NCBI GenBank assembly: GCA_963575745.1
Contig: CAUYUJ010013958.1
Span: forward strand, 292,906 to 356,905
Source: Prorocentrum cordatum
Lineage: Eukaryota; Sar; Dinophyceae; Prorocentrales; Prorocentraceae
Reading direction: 5' to 3'
DNA: 64,000 nt
The notes beneath the pieces are model-generated. The model was not told the origin of the DNA. It saw nothing but the letters and a program-made list of their open reading frames with translations, and did no database searches. Every line of letters starts with the position of its first letter. Position 1 is the first letter of the stretch. A program made the position numbers and the translations under genes. Positions 21,540-33,240 of this stretch are shown piece by piece.

Positions 21540-24500
21540 TTGCACGCGCGCCGCCCTTGCGATCGTTTACGACAATCGTTTTTGTCGTTCCACCGTTTAC
21601 AGAAAATGATACCGAACGGGCTTCGCGCGCGCATGTCGAAATCGTTCGAACGCCCTCGCGCGCGTGCCGTGACGAGAATCCTTTACAGCTTTGGAACGAA
21701 GCGCACTCGCGCGCGTCGTCGCGCGCATGTCGCAATCCTTGAAAAACCGTAGGTTTCGTAACGAGTTTAAAACCGAGTGTCCACAGCACATAAACACACA
21801 AAAAAAAGCTTGGTTTCAGTGTTCAAAAATGCGTGCGCCCGCGCTCTTGCGGGTTCTTCATAAAACCATGCGCCCTTGCGCGCGTGCTGGGGGGGCACGA
21901 TCCGTGTCAAATGAGACCATGCGCGCCACTCTCGCGCGTCGGCCGCGCGCGCATTTCGAACCCTTTCCAAAACCTTCATCACCGACGCGTGGACGCCGGC
22001 ATCTTTGCAGGCGTGATCAGCATTGGCGCCCGCATTGGACGCGCCGTCGTCGATGTCAACAGCGTCGCCAGCCTCGCTACTATGATCACCGTGTCTACCG
22101 TTGTCGGCGTTGGCATGATACCGCGCCCGCCCAAGTAGCGGGCTCGCACTGGAGTCCCCGCTGGGCAGTTCCCAGCGGTCAGTGCCACCGCGGCCGCGTC
22201 GGTCGCGCCAAACGAGCTGGCCGGTGCACGCGCGTGTTTGGGTTGGCTCGGCCGCAGAGATGGACCAGCCAAGGCCAAGCACTCATCGCAATCGCCACCG
22301 CACTTGTTTTGCAAACCCAGTTGCGGGTGGGCGGGTGGGATGATTGCGCGAAAAGTGGAGTTGACAACTCACTGCGAACAGAAAATCATTTTCCTTACTG
22401 AAAAAAGAATTAGGATCCACCGCCCACCCCCCCCGGCTTTATCTGCACACACTGCCGCGTTGCAAGTTACAGATGAGTCTGCCCCCTCGCACATCCGAAA
22501 TATGAACACACCATCCCAGCCCAGCCGGGTTCGACTCCCCCCGACATCCTCTGCAACAGATACGATCCGCGCGCACTCGTTCATACAAAACCATGAGGTG
22601 ATATTATATATAAAAAAAACTTCACAAAGTCTTCGACGTCGGAAGGATTTCAGACTTGATTATTCTAAAAACATTTCAAGATACAGGATTCGTGCACGCG
22701 CTCTTGCGAATTCTTGAGACAGTCTTAGGCTTTTCAACATTTTCAGAACATGCTACCAAACGGGCTTCGCGCGCGCATGTCGAAATCGTTCAAACGCCCT
22801 TGCGCGCATGCCGTCGCGTAAATCCGAAGTGCACGCGCGCGCGTCGTCGCGTGCGCATGCCGAAATCAGTCAAAAACTGTCGTTTCCGGACCGAGTTCAA
22901 AACCAAATGTCCAAGAACACATTCAAAAACACACGGTTTCGAAACGTCGGTTGTCAAAAAACACTTGCGCGCGCTCATGCGAATTCTTAAGACAACGACG
23001 TGCTTGTTTCCTACATGTTCATTGCACCATACGGGCCTCTGGCGCCACACGCCGACATCATTCGCGCGCCCTTGCGCGCGCGCTGGGGGGGGGGGGGGCA
23101 CGATCCGCGGCAAATAAAACCACGCGGGCCACTCTCGCGCGTCGGCCTCGCGCGCATGTCGGACTCTTTCCAAAATCTTCATCGCCGACGCGAGGGCGCC
23201 GTCATCGTCGCCGGCGCGATCAGCATTGGCGCCCGCATTGGACGCGCCGTCGTCGATGTCAACAGCGTCGCCAGCCTCGCTACTATGATCACCGTGTCTA
23301 CCGTTGTCGGCGTTGGCATGATACCGCGCCCGCCCAAGTAGCGGGCTCGCACTGGAGTCCCCGCTGGGCAGTTCCCAGCGGTCAGTGCCACCGCGGCCGC
23401 GTCGGTCGCGCCAAACGAGCTGGCCGGTGCACGCGCGCGTTTGGGCTGGCGCGGCCGCAGAGATGGACCAGCCAAGGCCAAGCACTCATCGCAATCGCCA
23501 CCGCACTTGTTTTGCAAACCCAGTTGCGGGTGGGCGGGTGGGATGGTTGCGCGAAAAGTGGAGTTGACAACTCACTGCGAACAGAAAATCATTTTCCTTA
23601 CTAAAAAAAGAATTAGGATCCACCGCCCACCCCCCCCGGCTTTATCTGCGCACACTGCCGCGTTGCAAGTTACAGATGAGTCTGCCCCCTCGCCCATCCG
23701 AAATATGAACACACCATCCCAGCCCAGCCGGGTTCGACTCCCCCCGACATCCTCTGCAACAGATACGATCCGCGCGCACTCGTTCATACAAAACCATGAG
23801 GTGATATTATATAAAAAAAAAAACTTCACAAAGCCTTCGACGTCGGAAGGATTCCAGAGTTGATTATTCTAAAAACATTTCAAGATACATGATTCGTGCA
23901 CGCGCTCTTGCGAATTCTTGAGACAGTCTTAGGCTTTTCAACATTTTCAGAACATGCTACCAAACGGGCTTCGCGCGCGCATGTCGAAATCGTTCAAACG
24001 CCCTTGCGCGCATGCCGTCGCGTAAATCCGAAGTGCACGCGCGCGCGTCGTCGCGTGCGCATGCCGAAATCAGTCAAAAACTGTCGTTTCCGGAACGGGT
24101 TCAAAACCAAATGTCCAAGAACACATTCAAAAACACACGGTTTCGAAACGTCGGTTGTCAAAAAACACTTGCGCGCGCTCATGCGAATTCTTAAGACAAC
24201 GACGTGTTTGTTTCCTACATGTTCATTGCACCATACGGGCCTCTGGCGCCACACGCCGACATCATTCGCGCGCCCTTGCGCGCGTGCTGGGGGGGGGGGG
24301 GGCACGATCCGTGGCAAATAAAACCACGCGGGCCACTCTCGCGCGTCGGCCTCGCGCGCATGTCGGACTCTTTCCAAAATCTTCATCGCCGACGCGAGGG
24401 CGCCGTCATCGTCGCCGGCGCGATCAGCATTGGCGCCCGCGCTGGCCGCGCCTTCATCGGTGCGAACATCGCCACGAGCATCGCTACTGTCATCGTCGTG

Positions 24501-24800
24501 TCTACCGTTGTCGGCGTTGGCATGATACCGCGCCCGCCCAAATCGCCGACTCGCACCGAAGTGCCCCCTGGCGCCCGGCGGTCAGCGCCACCGCGGCCCC
24601 GCCGGCGGCGCCAAACGAATTGGCCGCTGCACGCGCGTGCTATGGCTGGCGCGGACGCAGAGACGCACCAGCCAACGCCAAGCACGCATCGCAATCGCAC
24701 CATGGGTTTTGCAAACCAAGTTGCGGGTGGGTGGGTGGGACGTTTGCAAGAGCATGGGATGTGTCAGTTCGTCTGTTAAAACCAATTCTCCTTTCTAAAA
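21540..24800. repeat. Large GC-rich tandem repeat, ~1.2-kb period, three copies
   Basis: The segment CATTGGCGCCCGC occurs at 22021, 23224 and 24428, so the period is 1203-1204 bases. Each unit has module A (CGGGCTTCGCGCGCGCATGTCG, near 21617, 22762 and 23965), module B (GTTGTCGGCGTTGGCATGAT, near 22100, 23303 and 24508), and module C (GTTGCGGGTGGGCGGGTGGG or close, near 22320, 23523 and 24720). Units 1 and 2 are nearly identical over 22016-22700 versus 23219-23900; unit 3 diverges in module B. Frames through it are GC-driven and differ in both phases; no gene is accepted. Confidence 0.85.
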
Positions 24801-25030
24801 AGAGAATAGACTCTACCCCCCCTGACTTATCGGTTCCCCCTGGGATAGTACGATTTCATATATATATATATACACACATATATATATATATATATATATA
24901 GGTAAATATATGTGTGTGTTATGCACACTTGTCCATCCTAAATATGAAATCATACCATCCCAGCCAAACCGGTTTCCCCCCTCTGAGGTTCCCTTGTAAA
25001 AAACCACTATGCGGTGACATTGTTTGTTCT
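24800..25030. repeat. (TA)n microsatellite and flanking non-coding DNA
   Basis: AT-dinucleotide runs at 24858-24870 and 24878-24900, with a TGTGTGTG stretch after them. The sequence CATCCCAGCCAAACCGGTTT at 24955-24974 resembles the end region of the 1.2-kb units (CATCCCAGCCCAGCCGGGTT near 22511 and 23715). No gene is seen. Confidence 0.7.
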
Positions 25031-26440
25031 AACATAGCATTTTGTCACGAATCCCGTGCAACAAATGAGACAAAGTGCGCGCGCGCGCGTCGTCGCGCGC
25101 GCATGCCGAAACCCTTCACAAACCTTCGGTGCGGAAAGGATTTCGCAATCGAGTTTCCAAAAAACATACAACAACATACAAAAACACATGGCCTCGCAAC
25201 ACAGAGTTGCTTAAAAAGTTTCCGCGAAAGCTCTTGCGACATCTTAAGAAAACCATTGGTTTTTCAAGATTATCACAAAATGCTACCAAACGGGCTTCGC
25301 GCGCGCTCATGTCGAAATCTGTCGAACGCCCTTGCGCGTGTGCCGTCGCGAGAATCCCTTGTAAAAAAATGGAACGAAGTGCAGACGCGCGCGTCGTCGC
25401 GCGCGTATGCCGGAAACCTTCAAAACCCATCGGTTTCGGAAGGATTCCAAAATCGTGTGTCCAAAAAACCTACAAAACACAAGGTTTCGCAACACGGATT
25501 TTCAACAAAAGCGTGCGCGCGCGCTCTTGCGTCGTCGTCGTCGTCGTCGTCGCCGTCCTCCCTCCTCCCGCGTCGTTGTCGTCGTCGTCGTCGCCTACGT
25601 CGTCCTCTGTCTTTCCTCGTGTTCGTCGTCGTCGTCCTCTTTGGCGTCGTGGTCGTTTCCGTCGTCGTTGTCGCCGTGGTCGTCCTTCCTCCTCCTCCCT
25701 CGTCGTCGTCGTCGTCCGTCGTCGGCGTCTCGTCGTCGTCCCTCCTATTTCGTCGCCGTCGTCGTCGTCGTCGTTGTCGTCGTCGTCGTCTTCCCTCCTC
25801 CCTCGTCGTTGCCGTCGTCGGCGTGGCCGTCCTTCCTCTTTCTTCGTCGTTCGAGTCGTCGCCGTCCTCCCTCTTCCCTCGTCGTTGTCGTCGTTGTCGC
25901 CGTCGTCGTCCTCCCTCCTTCCTCGTTGTCTTCGTTGGCGACGTCGTCGTCGTCGTCGTCGTCGTCGGTGTCGGCGTCGTTGTCGTCTTCGTCGTCGTCG
26001 ACGTCGGCGTCGTCGTCGTCGCCGCCGTCGTCGCCGTCGTCGTCGGCGTCGGCGTCGTTGACGTCGTCGTCGTCGGTGTCGTCGTTATCGTCGTCGTCGG
26101 CGTCGTCATCGTCGTCGTCGTTGTCATCGTCGTCGGCGTCGGTGTCGTCGTCGTCGTCGTCGGTGTCGGCGTCGTCGTCGTCGTTGTCGGCGTCGTCGAA
26201 GTCGTTGGAGACGTCGCCGGTGTCGTCGTAGTCGTTGTCGGCGGCGTCGTCATCGTCGTTGTCGCTGTCGTCGTCGGCGTCGCTGTTGTTGCCAAGTGCC
26301 ATGTGGTACCCACCGTCACGGTCTTAAGAGATGTTGCAAACCAAGTTGCGGGTGAGTGGGTGGGATGTTTGCGCGAGCAGTGGAGTGGACAATTCATTGC
26401 GAACAGAAATAATTGCACTACGTAGCTTGCACCACGTAGA
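25030..26440. repeat. Diverged 1.2-kb unit whose GTC-rich part is expanded to (GTC)n
   Basis: Module A-like sequence is at 25069-25110 and 25285-25425, and module C at 26342-26375. Where the other units carry a short GTC-rich stretch, this one has about 765 bases of degenerate (GTC)n at 25530-26295. After module C come two units of the 14-bp sequence (A/C)TTGCAC(C/T)ACGTAG at 26412-26439. Val-, Asp-, Thr- or Ser-rich frames of up to 500 codons here are translations of the microsatellite. Confidence 0.8.
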
Positions 26441-27600
26441 TTTCAGAAACACATTTGTCGGGTTACACACTGGAAAACATGTTCTTAGCATGGAAGTGCG
26501 GCCCAGCATCGCATAGCAAGGCAGACCAAAACAGGGCAGAACAAGCAAAACAAGCAAAGCAACGCAATCAATGGCAAAGCACGACAACGCAATACTGGGT
26601 ACACATGGGGATGTCGGAGAAGCCCCTGAGAACACGCAAGAAACGTTCGGGAAACCGACGGGCATGGAGCACATCGCTGTCAGCCCCCCGTGTTTTCGCA
26701 CAGAATCAATTTCAACCCCGTCGGCGGCAAAGCCAAATGAAACAAAAAAACGTTGACACATCAAGCGTGTATTTTGCAGAATATAATGCGTAACCTGTTG
26801 AGCTCAGAATGCTTTACTCGTGTGGGCAATTTAGAACAGGATGGCGCAATACGTTTTTATTCGTTCGCGTTGCTTATCGGCCATAAGGGGTCTTTATGGA
26901 ACGGAGGCATTTGGAATTAATCGACGACCACCACTTTCAATGATAATATGTTGGGTTCCTCCTGGTCGGTGCCACTGGGGCTTGCTATGTTGGCTCACGG
27001 ACGACGTTGCATTGAGCAGCCGCCGATACGCTTGCATGTGCAAGTTTACATCGGCATGTGATTCGTTCGCTTGCTGCTTGTGTATATGTAGATTCCCTAA
27101 ACAGTGTTTGCACTTAGGGATTCTTAGTTTTGTTCCAGGGAACTGGGCCGTGTCTTCTGTCTGGCGACTATGTGGACGCCGTCGCCGCCTCGTCGCTGGC
27201 CGTCGTCTGGGCCGTGTCTTCGATCTGGCGGGTGTGTGGCCCACGTCGCCGCCTCGTCGCCGCAATAGGGTGCACAACCTAGATTTTCCATTCTAAATTT
27301 GAATCCGGATCTACCACCACCACCTGGGAATACCCCCCCCGTGGGGATGTGCAATTTACGTGCGATTGTGCCCCACCGTTCATGTAAAGTATGCGTTCGT
27401 AGGATCCCAGCCAAACAGGTATCCCCCCCCATCACCCTTTGCAAAAGAACACTATGCGCGCACATTCGTGTGTCAAAGTAGAGTCGTTTCGTACGGGATT
27501 GAAGTCGAGCGTCCCTAAAACATAGAAGCATCTATGGTTTTGCAACATGAACTGTCAAACAAAATGTGCGTGTTTTTGCGAATTGTCCATACAACCATCG
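26441..27600. other. Intergenic stretch without a recognisable gene
   Basis: Mixed-composition DNA. Short frames (26455-26793, 26841-27296) have no conserved-looking features. A duplicated phrase (GGCCGTGTCTTC near 27149 and 27209, CGCCGCCTCGTCGC near 27182 and 27248) shows local repeats of about 60 bases. A segment near 27405-27470 (CCCAGCCAAACAGGTATCCC) again resembles the module ends at 24958. Nothing is assignable. Confidence 0.4.
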
Positions 27601-28195
27601 GTGCTTCAACATGCTCAATTACTGTGACCAAGCGGGCCTCTCGCGCGCGCATGTCGAAATCATTCGGAACCCCTTGCGCGCGTGATGGGGAGGGAACGAC
27701 CCCTGTCAAAATATAGCATGCGAGCCGCTCGCTCCAGTCGGCCGCGCGCACATGTCGAAATCCTTATAGAACCTATGCCACAGCCACGTGGACACCATCA
27801 TCGTCATTGGCGTGGTCAGCATCGGCGCCGTCATTGGCGTTGCCGTCGTCGCTGTCATCGTCGTCGCCAGCATCGCTACATACTATAATCGTCGTGTCTG
27901 CCGTGTCGACGTCGCCATGATACCGCGCCCGCGGGAGCCACCGACTCGCACTGAAGTGCCCGCACGTCAGCGCGGCCTGCGAGACGCGCTGGGCAGTGCC
28001 CAGCGCTCAGCGCCACCGCGGCCGCGTCGGTTGCACCAGCCTAGATGGCCGCTCTGCGCGCGAGCTTGCGCGCACTAGCGCGGCCGCAGCGATGCGCCAG
28101 CCAGCGCCAGGCAGACATCGAAATCGCCGCCGCATTGGTGTGTTCATGCCAAGTTGCGGGTGGGCGGGTGGGACGATTGCGCGAGCATTGGGGCT
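27600..28195. repeat. Fifth, diverged copy of the GC-rich 1.2-kb family
   Basis: Module A-like CGGGCCTCTCGCGCGCGCATGT at 27631, a GTC-rich middle (27790-27900), module B-like CGTGTCTGCCGTGTCGACGT (27890-27910) with CCATGATACCGCGCCCGC, and module C GTTGCGGGTGGGCGGGTGGG at 28153-28172 occur in the same order as the other units, over a shorter span of about 600 bases. Confidence 0.7.
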
Positions 28196-28209
28196 GACAT
28201 TTTCAAGTT

Positions 28210-28765
28210 CGGCATGTTGAATTGCGCCGCATAGGTTGCGCCACAAATATTGCAACGCATACTTTGCACCACATAGTTGGCACAACGTAGATTCAGCCGC
28301 ATACATTGCACCAACTTGATTGCACAACATCTATTGCACAACATACATTGCACCATATAGATGGCACCAAAACAGATCGGACCACGCAGAGTGCACAACA
28401 TAAATTGCACCAAAAAGATTGCATCCCGTAGACTGCACCACATAGCCTGCATATCGTATATTGAACTGCGTAGATTGCACCGAATGGATTGCACAACATA
28501 AAATGCACCACAAAGGGTGCACAGCATCTATAGTTCACCACAGAAATTGCACCACAAAAGGTCCACCACCTGTATTGGACAAAATGATTGTGCCACATGG
28601 ATTGCACAACACCTATCGCACCACATAGAGTGCACAGCACAGGTTGCACCACGTAGATTGCACCACATGGATCGCACAGCATTTATTGCATCTCGTACAA
28701 TTCACAATAGTTTAGTGCACCACACAGCCAGCATAACACAATTGCACACCATGCATTGCTGAAAA
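28210..28765. repeat. 14-bp degenerate minisatellite, roughly 35-40 units
   Basis: Consecutive units of ATTGCACCACATAG type, 14 bases each, can be cut out almost without gaps (for example ATTGCACCAACTTG, ATTGCACAACATCT, ATTGCACAACATAC, ATTGCACCATATAG from about 28305). The array directly follows module C of the GC-rich family. Two related units stand at the same place after module C at 26412. On the minus strand it reads as Cys/Val/Met-rich peptides, which are artefacts. Confidence 0.85.
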
Positions 28766-28949
28766 CATACTGGCTGTGGCTCACAATTGCTGGCATATGT
28801 ATACGCGCACTCTCTCCCCCTCTCGATTACGCACCGATACAAGAGGCGCATCTATGGCCTGCCGAAGATCAGCACAATTCAAGCACGTAGCAGCAGCCGC
28901 CATGACCCACAGCACAGGAGCAACACAAAATTAAACCAAGAGGCCAAAA

Positions 28950-28961
28950 CCATTTTGGCTC
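28950..28961 (+). other. Possible truncated spliced-leader relict
   Basis: CCATTTTGGCTC matches the 3' two-thirds of the dinoflagellate SL exactly for 12 bases and then diverges (CCAAC instead of AAG). Relict leaders in retroposed genes are expected to begin at CCATTTT, because the SL contains an internal AG acceptor just before it. It lies 34 bases upstream of the start codon at 28996. Twelve matching bases could be chance at the percent level in a window of this size. Confidence 0.35.
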
Positions 28962-28995
28962 CAACTGTGACCTTCTGTCTAATGTATGACACCCA

Positions 28996-31900
28996 ATGGC
29001 CCCCAAGCTAAAGGCTGTTGTGCCAGAGGGACAAGCGAGCCGTCGGGGCTCTTTGCAGCCTCCAGCTTCAGCATGTGGTGACCTTCCCGCAGAAAAACCT
29101 CTACCTGGTGGGAAGCTCGTTCGTCGGACCTTCACTTTCTCAGGCGCCGACTATGGTTTCACTTGGGGCGATTCTTCACCATTACGTCACGTCCGCCGAG
29201 CCCTTTTTATGTCGCTTGTTCCGTGGCGCTTTGATATGGGATGGGCAGCGTGGATTTGATTTGGGGGGGTTCGTGGAGCCTTGATTTGAGCTCGAATTTT
29301 GGCAGGGACGATGCGGCGGAGTGATTTGCCACTTGAACCTCTCGGGTGGCCCGAAGGGCTTCCAGGGAGCCCCAAGAGGCACATGTGTGAGCTCATACAC
29401 TAGGCCACCCTGACCGCCTTCAAATGAGAGATGTGGAGTCCGGTGACCCCGCGTGACCCCAAAGGGGGGGTCGGCGGAAAATGCCGTTGTTCAGCGCGTA
29501 GCCCCAGGCTCCCAGGCTGCACGTTTTCATGTCCTGGTCGGCTGGACAGTGGCGGCAATCGGAGGCGAAAATGTGCGAACCGCTAGAGACAATAAAACCA
29601 CAAAGTACGGCCGAAGAATCGAGAACAGGTTGCGGGTGGCGTCGACTTACCACCTCATTTACACGGTCACCTTCTTGGGGCCCGCGCCACCGGTGGACCA
29701 CGAGAAGGTCCAGGAGCAGGAAGATGCGCTCTCGAATCTGGATCGGCTGACGAGTTCCCAGCGAGACCAAAACTTGGACGCGCTGGAAGGCCTGAACACC
29801 TTCGAGGCAGGGGAGTTGCTGCAGCGCCACCGGGCCGTGCACGGCCTCCTGCGAGGCGGTATCGACGAGCTCTCGGTGATCTTCCGGGAGATGAGCGCGG
29901 GGCAGATCAGGCGGTGTCGCAGCGCGTGGGCGCGCCTACGGGCTGGTGAGGCGTGCCGCCTTGGCGAGATGACGGAGGCGGAAATGCGTTACGAGGACGG
30001 TCGTGGCGACACGGTCGTGCACATGGTGGCGTCGCCAGATGCCCTCGCCGACGCCATCAGCGTGGTGCCCGCTCAGATGCTGACGCGCGCGAACGGCTCG
30101 GGGGAGAAGCCGCTGGAGTGCATGCTGCGGCGAGCGGGGCCCTCTGCCAGGCTGAAGCTCCTCGGCCTAATGGGGAAGCACTCGCCTGGCGCCCTCCGGG
30201 CCCCTTTTGCGGACGGTGCGCCCCTAGCACTGTCTCTCGACGAGGAGGAGCGCCGGTTGTTGCCGTCGCCGCCTGTCTCGTGGCAGGACGTCAGAGAGGT
30301 GCTCTTGGCCGACGACATCGAGAGTTTTCGGAGGGGCTACGCGAAGGCATCGGGATTGTTGTTGGCAGCATGTTCCGACCTCGAGCCGGGAGATCATCCT
30401 GCCATTTGGATTGGCCTACTCTCTGAGCATTGCTTCGGAGTGCTCGACAGTGCCTCTCCCACGTCAGCCGACGGGACGACGGCCCAACTGAGACACACAC
30501 ACGCCTCCCGCGAACGTCTGAAGGTCGTATGGCATGCCATCAAGCTTGTTCTCGAAGCCTGCGCAGGCGGGATCTCGAACCTGGACAGCGACGTGTTGGA
30601 CTCAGAGACGAAGCAGCCGGTCCCGCACACGGACCTGAAGGGTATATCGCGGGGCCTGCTTGTTGCCACGAAGGGGCCCGGACGACCGCCGTTCGACCCT
30701 CGGGAGCCGTACAGGAAGGACTTCGTGGCCCTCGTCCGAGAGCTGCAGTCGCGCTCGGCCAGTCGAGTGAAGGAGGTGCTCCAGGAGCTGCAGCAGGCCG
30801 AGCCCGAAGCGGCTGGGGTGGTCTCCCGCGAGATCCCCAGCAGCGAGCTCCACGGCCTCGACACGAGCCGGGCCGAGGCGCGCGAGGCGCCTCCGCGGCT
30901 CCGCCTGGACTCGGGCCTCGCCGCGGAGGTGGAGGATGTGGCGCCCATGTCCACGCCAGAGTGGGTGCTTGCCCAGCAGCGCGGACGCTTGGTCACCAGG
31001 AGGGCCAGAGGGCCCAGGACCATCGAAGACGAAGAACATATGCACTCGCTGGTCGTTGAAAGTCGGCTTTTTGGAGCTCCCAGATTCCGATCTACTTCAG
31101 GCGCCTTCCTGCTTCAGGGGTCGAGTGGTTATCCTGTTACCTTCGTCTTCAGGGGGCAGGTGGAAGCCCAATCTACTTCCGACGCCTTCCTACTTCATGT
31201 TTTCACCTACTTCTTCCGACCGACGTGTGCGCATGCTATTTCGAAGGTCCACGCGGATTCCTCGGATCGGCATTGGCACCCTCTGGCGGCGCCTCCGGCG
31301 CCGCCCGTGGCGCGCTCCGCGCGCCGAGGAAGGGGGTCCAGCGACGATCCGAGAAATCCCCACGGACTTTCGAAAGTGCACGTCTTTTTTTCTCAAAGGT
31401 TGCTTTCTACCACAGCCCACCAGATTCTCCCAAGGCAGAGAAAACAGCCTAGGAGGATCATCATCAGCCGAGTGTGGTTGCGTTTTAGCCTCTGGGGGTC
31501 CGTTTGGTTGGTTCCTGGGCCCCGTGGCCCATCGGGTGGCTAACGGACCACGAGACCAGCGCATTGACATGGAGATGGTCGATATTCTGAAGTCGTCGGG
31601 TTGCATCGAGAAGGCAAGGGATTTGGTGAACCTTGTCAGCAGCGAGTGCTCGGGCCTTTCTTCTGAACGGATGCGTTTTGCAAATCTCCACGCTGCTTGG
31701 GTGTGGGCTCGTGCTGGGCGGCAGATGGATATTGTAAATAATAAGGTGCTGGAGTTGCTGGGACTTCGTGCCAGCGATGTGGAGTTCCCACGAAAGGGGG
31801 CAGACGGCCTCGAAGTACGTTCCTTCCGTGCTCGTTCGAAGCCCAAGGGACTCCCTCGGCTCTTGGAGAAGATGGGAGACGCTGTTCTGGAGGAGGTTGG

Positions 31901-32447
31901 ATTGGGTATGTCACAGGCCATACTCAAGCAAGAGCCTCGCATCTCCTCGGAGGTTGGCGACATTGATTCTTCCCAAATGGCCCTGCAGGACTTGCTCACT
32001 CCCGCTTGCTTTGTATGCGACATCAACGGAGCTGAAGTCGCCTTGAGTGGGATGCAGGACTTGGCAACACTATATCGAAGAATGCGCAGCCTCCAACTCG
32101 ATCAAGACGGTTGCCAGGTCGTTCGAACGAAGAACGGTTTTAGCAAGGATGCACAAGAAGGCAAAGGAGGTTATAGGGACTTGAAGCTGTGGATCATGGT
32201 GAATGCTCAAGGCACATCGGCGCTGACAGAGTTGCAAGTGCACTTGCACTCCCTTCACGTGCTCAAGGATTCCATGCACATGCCCTACGAGTGCTCTAGG
32301 GGCTCCTTCGACCATCCACACCTTTCTGCAACATGGGAGCAGAAGGCGCGCGCTGGCGTTTTCCAGCAACTGACGGCTCTTCTCCGCCGCTTTTGCGGGA
32401 GAAGGGCCAGAGTCAGACAAGCGCCAGATCCAGACTTGCTAGTCTAA
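28996..32447 (+). CDS. PDZ / ankyrin-like / RelA-SpoT-like multidomain protein, three exons
   Basis: A phase-consistent model joins 28996-29169, 29465-31051 and 31560-32447, giving 882 residues. The first intron would be GA-AG, the second GT-AG. Exon 1 ends RTFTFSGADYGFTWG and exon 2 opens GGSAENAVVQRVAPGSQAAR, which together read as a PDZ-like domain (first strand, then the hairpin and GW-VAAIGG). About residues 200-270 (GRGDTVVHMVASPDALADAI, GSGEKPLECMLRRAG) look like weak ankyrin repeats. Near the C-terminus, VVRTKNGF, GGYRDLKLWI, ELQVHLHSL and LKDSMHMPYECSRGSF follow the motif order of RelA/SpoT-like nucleotidyltransferases, where Glu in the E-x-Q motif helps bind metal. Whether it makes (p)ppGpp or is a pseudoenzyme cannot be told. 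The start rests on the first in-frame ATG giving the PDZ strand. A possible SL relict lies 34 bases upstream. The last residues are DLLV before TAA. Confidence 0.65.
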
Positions 32448-33240
32448 GAGCTCGCACACTAAAAAGGCATTGTGTCTTCCAGTCCCCCCATTAGTACTTG
32501 CACTACCATGTTCATGTTTGTCTGAATAGTACAGGATTGAAGCACGTGTGTGTCTTGGCGCCCATGGAGTCGTTGGCATACATAGGGTCGTGGATGATCC
32601 TGGCCTGATCGCTGATGATACTGGTCGCTTGTGGAGCTCTTAAGCATAGCGTCCCATGCATTGGCCTGAAGGCGTGATATCCTTGTTGTCCGGAGGGTCC
32701 GGGGGAATCGAGTCCCAGCCGCAGGGTCTTGGCCTGAGCGTCAATGAGATTATTGCCAAAGTGTTGTGGCTTGAGAGCTTGAGGCGATAGTCGCCTGTAC
32801 AGTCGCGCACGAAGAGCCCCCGAAACAGAGTCTTGTCCAGAACGATAGGGGGTTCCAGTCGCAATCGTCTGGAGCGTGAGCACACGGTCCCAACCTCACG
32901 ATCGTGGCCTGAACATTCACGATTCTGGTTGCCGATGCTGTCCCAGACACGGCAAGCGAGTGGCGAAGCGAGACGGAGCCAGCGGGAGAGGGCAAGAGGG
33001 AGAGAGATCGAGAGAGACAGAGAGAGAGAGAGAGAACGAGAAAGAGAGAGAGAACAAACAAATCAATGCAGGTAAAAACATAACTAGAGACAGAGACACA
33101 GAGAGCCAGAGGCAGAGAGAGTAAGACATACGGACATGGCGAGAGAAGGAGAGGAACAAGGAGAGGGAGAGGGAGAGGAAGCGAGGGAGAGAGGGAGAGA
33201 GGGAAAGAGAGAGAGAGAGGAAGAAAAAACACAACCGAAA
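32448..33240. repeat. Downstream non-coding DNA with (GA)n tract
   Basis: 32448-32990 has no protein-like frame; the words TTCGTG(C)GC and GTCGTGG(C/A)C and the word ATCGTCTGG recur loosely. 32990-33225 is GA-rich simple sequence (GAGAGA, GAGGGAGA). Frames through the latter are Ser/Leu- or Arg/Glu-rich artefacts. Confidence 0.7.

Noticed and set aside
22525-22545. tRNA-like B box (GGTTCGACTCC) in the 1.2-kb repeats, also at 23729
   Set aside because: The T-stem does not pair beyond three bases, no A box lies at the right distance, and the surrounding 70 bases do not fold as a cloverleaf. Related copies at 24960 and 27405 lose the motif.
24914-26425. 503-codon Val-rich frame and opposite Thr/Asp-rich frames
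   Set aside because: Translations of degenerate (GTC)n; all six phases are open in parts.
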